Notes under the pieces: generated by a model
Told to the model about the DNA's origin: nothing
Databases searched by the model: none
The model's input: the letters and a program-made list of their open reading frames with translations, nothing else
Made by a program: the position numbers and the translations under genes
Assembly (NCBI GenBank): GCA_910575445.1
Contig: CAJTFW010000002.1
Coordinates: forward strand, 62,001-126,000
Length of the DNA: 64,000 nucleotides
Reading direction: 5' to 3'
DNA from: Lachnospiraceae bacterium
Lineage (GTDB): Bacteria > Bacillota > Clostridia > Lachnospirales > Lachnospiraceae
Part shown: piece after piece, positions 54,286-62,960 of the stretch
Numbering within the stretch: position 1 is the stretch's first letter
Layout: each line of letters opens with the position of its first letter

Positions 54286-55359
54286 TCACTCGAAGACTTT
54301 TGAATATATTTGGCTATAGGCTTTCGCTTGTATTTTGGTATCATACAAATCAAAGACATCTTGGAAAGCCTTGTCAATATAATTCTTTTTTTTCCCATTT
54401 ATGATATCTTGAATAGATTTCACAAACTCTTCAACTGTATTACAAACATAACCATTATCGCCATTATGAATCACATCATTATTTCCAATCACATCAGTTA
54501 CCACACACGGCTTCTTCATATACATTGCTTCTAAAAGGCTCATTGGTAATCCTTCCCATAAAGATGTAAGCAAAAATATATCAGCATTCATAGAAAAATT
54601 TAATGCCTTTTCTCTAGTAATCCATCCTGTGATTTCAATATTGCTACTTTTTAGTTCATACCTAAGTTCTCCCTCACCTATCCAAAGGAAACGAATATTT
54701 GGCATTTTCTCAGCAATTTGATTAAAAAGTATTGGATTTTTTTGATAACAAATACGCCCTAAAGTAAATACTGTAAAAGAATGTTCATTTTTTTCTACCT
54801 TTGTGAGCATTTTTTGAAGTTCATTTATATTAATTGCATTATTTACATAAGTTGCACGTTGAGTAAGCTTTAAAGATTCTAGATGCTCTCCTTTACTACA
54901 ACTTATAGTTACACATTTTGTTTTTGCACATATAATTTCTATAGTTTTAAAGAATTTTCTTTTTAATGGATTATAGTTTTGCATCAAAAAGCTGTAACCA
55001 TGTGGTGTGTAGAAAAGTGGAATTTTCTTTCTGTTAAAAGCAATCCTACCAATTACACCAGCTTTACTACTGTGCAAATGAATAATGTCTGGCTTGATTT
55101 TTTTTGCAATTTCTTTTACTTCTCCAATAGCCTTCAACTCTTTTATGATATTAATTTCACGTTCAAAATTTTTAACTTTAATTAAATGTATTCTATTATC
55201 AAAATAATTTTTATAATTTGTTGGAGTTTGAGGACGAATAGCATAAGCAATATATATATCATATTCATTTACTAGTTCATTTGTAAGTCCTACAATATAT
55301 GTAAACACCCCACCGCCCATTGCTTCAACGATATATAAAATTCTTTTCTTTTCTGTCAC
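54286..55359 (-). CDS. Family 4 glycosyltransferase, first gene of locus D
   Basis: This GT-B enzyme of 357 residues opens RILYIVEAMGGGVFTYIVGL. PDIIHLHSSKAGVIGRIAFN and YTPHGYSFLM are typical of the CpsF/PglA-like GT4 group. FTVFTLGRICYQKNPILFNQ opens the donor domain and LTSLWEGLPMSLLEAMYMKK is the donor site. It is the start of the minus-strand operon, with GGAGAAG before the ATG. Confidence 0.93.
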   Translation of the reverse strand: MTEKKRILYIVEAMGGGVFTYIVGLTNELVNEYDIYIAYAIRPQTPTNYKNYFDNRIHLIKVKNFEREINIIKELKAIGEVKEIAKKIKPDIIHLHSSKAGVIGRIAFNRKKIPLFYTPHGYSFLMQNYNPLKRKFFKTIEIICAKTKCVTISCSKGEHLESLKLTQRATYVNNAININELQKMLTKVEKNEHSFTVFTLGRICYQKNPILFNQIAEKMPNIRFLWIGEGELRYELKSSNIEITGWITREKALNFSMNADIFLLTSLWEGLPMSLLEAMYMKKPCVVTDVIGNNDVIHNGDNGYVCNTVEEFVKSIQDIINGKKKNYIDKAFQDVFDLYDTKIQAKAYSQIYSKVFE

Positions 55360-55566
55360 TTTGCTTCTCCTTTACTACAATATTACTGATTTAGATTTTT
55401 TAAGGACATGAAAAAAGCATAAAATCAGTTGAGAAGCTTTTAACTAATTTCAATAGTATTTATTGTTTATTATAAATATTCAATAGCAAAACAGTTATTC
55501 TAGAGATAAATAACTTTTTCCGTATCCAGCTTTTAAATAGAATTATTCCACTGTATAAATAATGAT

Positions 55567-55613
55567 AGCCTGTAGCAAAGTTTATGATTTGTACAGGCTT
55601 GTCAAAAGTTGAC
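55567..55613. promoter_or_regulatory. Tandem hairpins in the divergent gap before cassette 2
   Basis: The stretch 55360-55644 has no gene. AGCCTGTA (55567-55574) and TACAGGCT (55592-55599) form a perfect 8-bp inverted repeat, directly followed by GTCAAAAGTTGAC (55601-55613), a 5-bp stem with a 3-base loop. They could be operators or a structured leader for the minus-strand locus D. I see no convincing -35/-10 pair there, although TTGACA occurs on the minus strand within the second hairpin. Confidence 0.35.
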
Positions 55614-55644
55614 GGTCTTTCTTAAACTAATTACATATATTAGA

Positions 55645-55770
55645 TCACTAAATCCGCCCTTTAACGAATATCTCTAAATTTCTCACTAACTTAGCAGCTA
55701 ATTCTATTCTTTTGACCCTTCATCTGACCCTTTAAAACACAAAAAATAGAACCTAACTGTTATTAAGAAA
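55645..55770 (-). repeat. Left inverted repeat of cassette 2 (diverged)
   Basis: This is the reverse complement of the first 120-odd bases, counted from the outer end, of the 167-bp repeats. It runs from TCACTAAATCCGCC through ACTAACTTAGC, GACCCTTCATCTGACCCTTT and AAAAAATAGAACC to TATTAAGAAA, after which similarity fades. It is the most diverged of the four copies and has lost the inner hairpin arm. Confidence 0.8.
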
Positions 55771-55929
55771 CACTTTAAATTTTATATTTTTCAAATTTTC
55801 TTCCACTTCATAAATTGATATTAAATAGGGTTCTATAATTGTTAAATTCCCTTTTATTAATAATGCTACCACAGTTTGTTATTATTCTATTGATGTAGAA
55901 ACAAAGCGATATTTATCTATAATCCAACC

Positions 55930-55958
55930 TTGATTCCCTTTCATCATCATGATAAGAT
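55930..55958 (+). promoter_or_regulatory. Probable promoter of cassette 2 gene
   Basis: TTGATT (55930-55935), 17 bp, TAAGAT (55953-55958), 45 bases before the start codon. The match in spacing and in flanking words to cassette 1 (27367-27395) is the main support. The remainder of 55771-55929 is AT-rich with no gene. Confidence 0.6.
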
Positions 55959-56003
55959 AGAATTATTTATAAAGAGAATACATACAGGAGTGCAAATAAG
56001 GAA

Positions 56004-57587
56004 ATGAAAAAATATTTTAATACAGCTGGTATATGCTATCCTGAAGAACATTATATGGTAAATATGGATAGTCGTTTGCAAGAAATAGCACAATTAATTG
56101 AGCGTGGTGAATATATTACACTTCATAAAGCTCGCCAGTATGGAAAAACTACTACACTTCATTTACTAACTGAACAATTAGCGCAAAAATATGCCATATT
56201 TTCGATTAGTTTTGAAGGAATCAGTGAAAATACTTATACTGTTGAAGCCTCTTTTGTAAAACGTATTTGTGGTCTTTTTTATAACGCGCTGCTTTATGGA
56301 GAAACTGATGGGATTTCAAAAGAGGCACAAGATGTTTGTAAAAAAATGAGTAATACTGACTTAAAGGATTCTGATTTGTTTTCTCTTTCCAATTTGATAA
56401 CAAAAATATGTATGGAAGCTGAAAAGCCGGTTGTACTTTTTATCGATGAAGTAGACCAAGCAAGTAATCAAAAAATATTTCTATCATTTCTTGGAATGCT
56501 TCGTAATAAATACTTAAAACGGAAACGTCAGCCAACTTTTCAATCTGTAATTCTCGCTAGTGTTTATGATATTAAAAATCTAAGATTAAAAATGCGTCCA
56601 GCTTCAGAACATTTATATAATAGTCCCTGGAATATTGCAGCAGATTTTAATGTAGATATGAATTTTTGCATTAAAGATATTGCTGGAATGTTAGACGAAT
56701 ATAATAAAGATAATCATATAAAAATGGATGTTTTATCAATTGCAAAAGACATTTTTGATTACACTTTTGGATATCCTTTTTTAGTTTCTCGTATATGTAA
56801 GATTATGGATGAAATACTTCCAAAGAGAAATTTCAATTCTGTCTGGACGCATGAGGGGGTCATAGAAGCAATTAAAGAATTACTATTAGAACCTAATACA
56901 CTTTTTGATGATATGATAAAAAAATTGAATGATTTTCCAGAATTAAAAAAGATGTTGTATTCTATGCTGTTTCAAGGCGAAAAATTTCTATATAATGCAG
57001 ATTCTTTTATATGTAATATAGGATTAATGTTTGGATTTTTGAAAAATTCAGAAGGAATGATAGCACTTTCAAATCGAATTTTTGAAACTCGGCTTTACAA
57101 TCTTTTTTTGTCAGAAGACCTTATAACTAGTAAAATATACAAATCTGCATTGTTGGATAAAAATCAATTTATTAAGAACAAAGAGCTTGACATGGAACAA
57201 ATTTTAATGAAATTTACAGAAGCTTTTACAGAAATTTACTCTGATGAAGATGATTCTTTTTTGGAAGAAAACGGACGCCGTTTCTTTTTATTGTATCTAA
57301 AACCTATTATTAATGGTATTGGAAATTACTATATTGAAGCTCGCACTAGAAATATGCGCAGAACGGATATTATCATTGATTATCTTGGAAAACAATATGT
57401 TTGTGAACTGAAAATCTGGCATGGAAAAGAATACCATGAACGTGGAGAGAAACAACTAATGGATTATTTGGATTACTATCATCTGAAGAAAGGATATATG
57501 TTAAGCTTTAATTTTAATAAGAAAAAAGAGATTGGGGTGAAGAGGATAAAGATTGGGGATAAAGTGCTGGTGGAGGCAGTAGTGTAG
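56004..57587 (+). CDS. AAA-ATPase-like protein with C-terminal PD-(D/E)XK-like motif
   Basis: This 527-residue protein has P-loop HKARQYGKTTT at 41-51, with the same R-x-[FY]-G-K-T core as cassette 1. FIDEVD with D148/E149 is Walker B, and SLNNLI-type and R..S..NIAADFN segments resemble the AAA-like family of gut Firmicutes. The C-terminus has RRTDIIIDY with D455 and VCELKIW with E468 and K470, then a GEKQLMDYLDYY helix, together a D...ExK...Q nuclease-like arrangement. A GGAGTGCAAATAAGG ribosome region precedes the ATG. The overall sequence is not a close relative of the 27453 gene. Function unknown; the right repeat starts 46 bp after its stop. Confidence 0.85.
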   Translation: MKKYFNTAGICYPEEHYMVNMDSRLQEIAQLIERGEYITLHKARQYGKTTTLHLLTEQLAQKYAIFSISFEGISENTYTVEASFVKRICGLFYNALLYGETDGISKEAQDVCKKMSNTDLKDSDLFSLSNLITKICMEAEKPVVLFIDEVDQASNQKIFLSFLGMLRNKYLKRKRQPTFQSVILASVYDIKNLRLKMRPASEHLYNSPWNIAADFNVDMNFCIKDIAGMLDEYNKDNHIKMDVLSIAKDIFDYTFGYPFLVSRICKIMDEILPKRNFNSVWTHEGVIEAIKELLLEPNTLFDDMIKKLNDFPELKKMLYSMLFQGEKFLYNADSFICNIGLMFGFLKNSEGMIALSNRIFETRLYNLFLSEDLITSKIYKSALLDKNQFIKNKELDMEQILMKFTEAFTEIYSDEDDSFLEENGRRFFLLYLKPIINGIGNYYIEARTRNMRRTDIIIDYLGKQYVCELKIWHGKEYHERGEKQLMDYLDYYHLKKGYMLSFNFNKKKEIGVKRIKIGDKVLVEAVV

Positions 57588-57633
57588 AATAGTTTAAATA
57601 ATAGGTTTAATTGAATTAATAGTAAAAATATAG

Positions 57634-57800
57634 ATAGAGTTTGTTTGTTATTAAGAGATGGAAAAATAGTGCATTTCTTAATAGAAGACAGGCTCTATTT
57701 TTTATGCTTTAAAGGGTCAGATAAAGGGTCGAAAAGATGGAGTTAGATGCTAAGTTAGTGAGAAATTTGGATGTATTCGTTAAAGGGCGGATTTAGTGAA
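57634..57800 (+). repeat. Right inverted repeat of cassette 2
   Basis: A 167-bp copy collinear with 29153-29319 with about eight substitutions and no gap. It retains ATAGAG, the ATTAAGAGATG/CATTTCTTAAT stem, CTCTATTTTTT, AAAGGGTCAGATAAAGGGTC and the GGGCGGATTTAGTGAA end. Many differences are transitions, and substitutions in the hairpin region leave the stem intact. Confidence 0.9.
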
Positions 57801-57810
57801 CTAATATATA

Positions 57811-57865
57811 ATTGATTAACCTTTTAAATAATACTATTCAATTATTTTTACTAATCAATAGTATT
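57811..57865 (+). promoter_or_regulatory. Two mutually exclusive hairpins in the leader of locus E
   Basis: ATTGATTA (57811-57818) can pair with TAATCAAT (57852-57859). AATACTATT (57830-57838) can pair with AATAGTATT (57857-57865), which is followed by TTTTC. The right arms share 57857-57859, so only one fold can form, as in an attenuator. The stems are AT-only apart from one or two pairs. The gene starts at 57893. Confidence 0.3.
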
Positions 57866-57892
57866 TTCATTAAAGAAATATGAGGTCAAAGT

Positions 57893-58342
57893 ATGAAAAT
57901 ATGTTTAGTTGGTTCATCAGGTGGCCATCTGACACATTTATATATGTTAAAACCATTTTGGAATGATAAGGAAAGATTTTGGGTTACTTTTGATAAAGAA
58001 GATGCAATAAGTTTGCTTGAAGGAGAATATTTGATTCCTTGCCATTATCCAACTAATAGAAGTATTAAAGCACTTTTTAAAAACACAAAACTTGCATGGA
58101 ATGTCATTCGTAAAGAGCGACCTGATTTGATTATTTCCACAGGTGCAGCAGTGGCAGTTCCTTTTTTTTATTTAGGAAAAATTTTTAGAGCCAAAGTTAT
58201 ATATATTGAAGTGTTTGACCGCATAAATCATTCTACTTTGACAGGAAGAATTGTTTATCCTATATGCGATAAATTTATAGTTCAGTGGGAGCAAATGAAG
58301 AAAATATATCCAAAATCTATAAATTTAGGAAGTATTTTTTAA
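57893..58342 (+). CDS. pssD: Alg14-like membrane-anchoring subunit (PssD)
   Basis: This 149-residue protein is of the Alg14/PssD family, the partner that docks the catalytic Alg13-like subunit at the membrane and binds acceptor. The N-terminus MKICLVGSSGGHLTHLYML is diagnostic. RPDLIISTGAAVAVPFFYLG and VIYIEVFDRINHSTLTGRIV also match. A GAGGTCAAAGT ribosome site precedes it. It is immediately followed by the catalytic subunit. Confidence 0.94.
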   Translation: MKICLVGSSGGHLTHLYMLKPFWNDKERFWVTFDKEDAISLLEGEYLIPCHYPTNRSIKALFKNTKLAWNVIRKERPDLIISTGAAVAVPFFYLGKIFRAKVIYIEVFDRINHSTLTGRIVYPICDKFIVQWEQMKKIYPKSINLGSIF

Positions 58343-58355
58343 TTGGAGTAATGGT

Positions 58356-58853
58356 ATGATTTTTGTAACGGTAGGAACGCATGAACAACCTTTTAATAGA
58401 CTTATTAAATATATGGATAATTTAAAGGGCTCTGGTATTATTACTGAAGATGTTGTAATTCAAACCGGTTATAGTACATTTGAACCCCAATTTTGCAAAT
58501 GGCATAAATTATTTTCTTATCAAGAGATGTTTAAAAATATGGAAGATGCAAGAATTGTAATTACGCATGGTGGACCATCAAGCTTTATTATGCCACTTCA
58601 AATGGGTAAAATTCCAGTTGTAATTCCACGTAGAAAAGAATTCAATGAACACATCAATAATCATCAAGTAGATTTTGGTAGAAAAGTTAGTTCAGAGCAA
58701 GGAAATATTATCTTTGTAGAAGAGGTTGAAAAATTAAAAGAGGTTATATTTAATTATGATAAGTTAATAACAGGAATTCAATTTACAAAACAAAGTAATA
58801 ATAAGTTGTTTTGCGAAAAATTTAATACTATTGTAAATGATTTATTTAAATAA
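58356..58853 (+). CDS. pssE: Alg13-like glycosyltransferase subunit (PssE)
   Basis: This 165-residue GT28 C-terminal-domain protein is the donor-binding half of a split glycosyltransferase with 57893-58342. MIFVTVGTHEQPFNRLI at the start and ITHGGPSSFIMPLQMGKIPV as the UDP-sugar site are complete, as is RRKEFNEHINNHQ. Together the two usually add the second sugar to an undecaprenyl-diphosphate-linked glycan. A TTGGAG ribosome site is present. Confidence 0.94.
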   Translation: MIFVTVGTHEQPFNRLIKYMDNLKGSGIITEDVVIQTGYSTFEPQFCKWHKLFSYQEMFKNMEDARIVITHGGPSSFIMPLQMGKIPVVIPRRKEFNEHINNHQVDFGRKVSSEQGNIIFVEEVEKLKEVIFNYDKLITGIQFTKQSNNKLFCEKFNTIVNDLFK

Positions 58854-58863
58854 ACTAAAATAT

Positions 58864-59894
58864 ATGGAAATAAGTTCAAAAAGATTAAAATCAATTGACA
58901 CTGTTAAAGGAATTATGATTTGGGGTATTGTAATATACCATATGAGTGAAAATTTAAAAATGGCATTTCCTTTTTTATCGCCCATTTATACTTACGGCGG
59001 CGATTTAGGAAATACTATATTTTTTATGCTAAGTGGTTTCATGATGGAATATACATATTCTGCGAAGGTAATAAAAGGAAATGTCACACTTTATACGTTT
59101 ATTTATAAACGAATTAGTAAATGGTATCTCATATATTTTTTCTCCTCAATTCTTTCAATTATTTTTATCGTAGATGATTTTGGATTACAGGTTTTGAATG
59201 TAAAACAAGTAGTACTAAATTTGACATTAACAACAAGCGGATGGATAGAAGATATTTATCCATACAATCTTCCTTGCTGGTTTCTCAGTTGTCTGATTAT
59301 TCAATATATTCTTTGGTATTTGAGTACAAAACTCTTTAAATTACATGCTTGGTATATATTTCTTTTCTTAGTTCTGGGGGGGGGGCAATAATAGAAAAAA
59401 TGATATTAAATTTACCTTTTCTATACTATCATACTGGAGAAGGAATGGTTCCCTTTTTTATAGGATGCCTTTTATATAAAATTCAAAACAAGGTATCGAA
59501 AGGAAATCTATATAAAATAGAATGGATATTGGGAAGTATGACGTTCTGTTTTTTGTTTTTAACCTTTAAAATTGGATTTCAAGCAGCATCTGGTAACATT
59601 AAATATACTTGGTATTTTCTAATTGCACCATTAATAATATTATATACATTTAATATAGCATTAATAAAAAGAATAATGGAAAATAATATAATATATACTC
59701 TTTTTGGAAAACTTAGTACTACTATATTTTTTTGGCATTATCCATTTATGCGCTTATTTAACTATATCTTTTTACAATATCAAATAGAATTTAATGCAAA
59801 TGTACAATTTATAATGTATATAATAATATTATATATTTTTTGTCTATTTTATTATATTCTAGAAATAAAAATCAAAAATTGTTTTATAAAGTAG
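58864..59894 (+). CDS. Phase-variable acyltransferase family 3 (out of frame at a G10 tract)
   Basis: This membrane O-acyltransferase (PF01757) is split by a frame change at ten G (59376-59385). The first part starts KRLKSIDTVKGIMIWGIVIY and HMSENL..., has NTIFFMLSGFMMEYTYS and stops at 59391 right after the run. The second part (AIIEKMILNLPFLYYHTGEG, MVPFFIGCLLYKIQ, LSTTIFFWHYPFMRL) runs to 59894 in the next frame. Eight or eleven G join them into one protein of about 343 residues. Start: ATG 58864 avoids overlap with pssE; ATG 58837 is also possible, and neither has a clear ribosome site. The allele in this assembly is OFF. Confidence 0.85.
59376..59385 (+). repeat. G10 homopolymer in acyltransferase gene
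   Basis: Ten G following GTTCT; coding CT(G)nCAATAATAG keeps the long frame only when n is 2, 5, 8 or 11. The position about halfway along the gene is similar in kind to the G10 tract in the locus B acyltransferase, though there it lies near the 3' end. Confidence 0.9.
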
Positions 59895-59903
59895 GTATCT
59901 TAT

Positions 59904-61859
59904 ATGAATAAACAATATAATTTAAGAAGTATAATTTCAGCAGATTCAATTATTAATATAATTAAACCTTTCAAGATAGTTTCTTTTGATATTTTTGATA
60001 CGCTATTAAAAAGAAACATAGATAAACCAACAGATGTCTTTTCATATATGGAATTATATCTTCCAGATACATTTAAAGATTTTAAAAAAAAACGTATTAA
60101 TGCAGAAAAAAAAGCAAGAAAAAAAAATAAATATAATGAAATTACAATAGAAAATATTTATTCTCAATTTGTAGGTTTCAGTAATTCTCAAAAGAAACAT
60201 TTGATTAACTTAGAATTGGATTCCGAATCAAAATTATTAATTGCAAATCATGATATTAAAAAAGTTTATGATTTTTGTATTACGACAGGAAAAACTGTTT
60301 ATTTAATTTCTGACATGTACCTTCCTGTAAATTATATAAAAGAAATTCTTTCAAGAGAAGGATTTATAGGTTATAAAAAATTATATGTATCTTCTGAAGA
60401 ACAAAAAACAAAAAGAAGTGGTAAGTTATTTGAAACAGTATTAAAAGATAATAATATTATACCACAAAATATGATTCATATTGGTGATTCGTTTATATCT
60501 GATTATCGAACTCCTCAACATTATAAAATACAAGCAATTCATATTCCTACAACTGTAAGAAGAAGTACTCTACAAACAAATTTTCCTTATAATATCCATA
60601 TAAATATATTGAAAAATTTTATCAATAATACTACAGATATATGTCAAAATGAATATTATCGTTTTGGTTATGAAAAATTTGGAATGTTTTTGTGGGGATA
60701 TGTGAATTGGCTTAAAAAGCAGTTAGAAACAGAACACATTGAAGATGTGTATTTTTTTTCACGTGATGGCTTTATTATTAAAAAAGCTTTTGATTTAATT
60801 AATCATACAACAATACATTCACATTATTTAGAAGTTTCAAGAAGAAGTTTAAGAATACCAATATTATGGATGGATTTTAAATTTGAAACTATATTAAATA
60901 TGATATCGCCTTCTAAATTATTATCTATAAATGCTATTTTTGATGGGGTAGGATTAAATATATATAATTATCAGAAATTACTTGTTAAATACGGCTTTGA
61001 TTTTCATACTACGTTTGACAGAAAAAATATAGAACAAAATAGAAATCTCAAAAAATTATATCACGAAATTTCAAATGATATTTATCAAATTTCTAAAAAT
61101 GAGTATTATCTTTTAAAAAAATATATAGAACATAAAAATCTAAAAGGAAAATTCGCAATCGTTGATATAGGTTGGTCTGGTGGAATGCAGAGATATTTAG
61201 ATAAAATGTTATCTAAATTAGAAATTAATCATCAGATAAAGGGTTATTATATAGGTGTTGCAGATTATTATAAAAGAAATATTTCAGCTATTTCTAATTT
61301 AGATTTACATGGCTATCTGTTTGATTTTTCACATAATAAGGACGACGAAGATAAAAGAAATAGTTTTGTAGGTTTATTTGAAACATTTTTTTTAGAGCAA
61401 GATGGGTCTGTCCAAAATTATTATGTTGATGCTAAAGATAATATGATAAAAGCCAAACGATATCCCTATGAATACAAAGAAGATGGAGAATTTACAAGAG
61501 AATATTTATGTATAAAAAAACTTCAAGATGGAGCACTTGCATTTATAAGAAGAGCTTCTATTGAGGAAAGCTTGAAAGCTTTTCATTATACATCTGATGA
61601 ACTATTTATGGGACTAAAGCAAACAGGTACAATACCTACTTTCAAAGATATACAAATGTTTGCAGATTTTAGATTTTTTGATGAAGGTGAAACTAGATAT
61701 TTGGCTGCACCTAAAAAATTGATTTACTATATATTTCATGTTCGAGAATTAAAACAAGATTTTCTATTAAGCAGATGGAAAATAGGATTTATGAAACGAC
61801 TATTTAAAATCAATTTACCATATGTAAAGTTATATTATATTTTATTAAAATATAAATAA
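59904..61859 (+). CDS. Large HAD-superfamily protein (COG5610 type) of glycan clusters
   Basis: This 651-residue protein has an N-terminal HAD phosphatase-like domain: KIVSFDIFDTLLKRNI holds the nucleophile and acid Asp (D29/D32 region), VYLISDMYLPVNYIKEI follows, and IHIGDSFISDYRTPQ is the C-terminal metal site. Residues about 240-651 are a conserved second region with DVYFFSRDGFIIKKAFDLIN, VSRRSLRIP and AIVDIGWSGGMQRYLDKML. Such proteins recur in Firmicute polysaccharide loci. A role in processing phosphorylated glycan intermediates is an inference; the substrate is unknown. Confidence 0.85.
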   Translation: MNKQYNLRSIISADSIINIIKPFKIVSFDIFDTLLKRNIDKPTDVFSYMELYLPDTFKDFKKKRINAEKKARKKNKYNEITIENIYSQFVGFSNSQKKHLINLELDSESKLLIANHDIKKVYDFCITTGKTVYLISDMYLPVNYIKEILSREGFIGYKKLYVSSEEQKTKRSGKLFETVLKDNNIIPQNMIHIGDSFISDYRTPQHYKIQAIHIPTTVRRSTLQTNFPYNIHINILKNFINNTTDICQNEYYRFGYEKFGMFLWGYVNWLKKQLETEHIEDVYFFSRDGFIIKKAFDLINHTTIHSHYLEVSRRSLRIPILWMDFKFETILNMISPSKLLSINAIFDGVGLNIYNYQKLLVKYGFDFHTTFDRKNIEQNRNLKKLYHEISNDIYQISKNEYYLLKKYIEHKNLKGKFAIVDIGWSGGMQRYLDKMLSKLEINHQIKGYYIGVADYYKRNISAISNLDLHGYLFDFSHNKDDEDKRNSFVGLFETFFLEQDGSVQNYYVDAKDNMIKAKRYPYEYKEDGEFTREYLCIKKLQDGALAFIRRASIEESLKAFHYTSDELFMGLKQTGTIPTFKDIQMFADFRFFDEGETRYLAAPKKLIYYIFHVRELKQDFLLSRWKIGFMKRLFKINLPYVKLYYILLKYK

Positions 61860-61874
61860 ATTAGGAGAGGAAGC

Positions 61875-62943
<1,069 letters not shown>

Positions 62944-62960
<17 letters not shown>

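Larger units (their letters stand above)
55645..57800 (+). mobile_element. Cassette 2: second AAA/nuclease gene between the same inverted repeats
   Basis: This unit of about 2.2 kb has the same end repeats as cassette 1 (left 55645-55770, right 57634-57800) around one gene of a different AAA/nuclease family. Similarity between the two ends extends a little further outward (ATATATTAG on both sides in inverted form, 55637-55644 region and 57801-57810). It lies in the divergent gap between loci D and E, the same setting as cassette 1. No transposase is present. Confidence 0.6.

Noticed and set aside
54279-54398. Extended N-terminus of the locus D acetyltransferase
   Set aside because: It overlaps the upstream glycosyltransferase and adds a basic tail not seen in the family.
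55594-55613. TTGACA on the minus strand as -35 of the locus D promoter
   Set aside because: No acceptable -10 lies 16-18 bp downstream. The word is part of a small hairpin.
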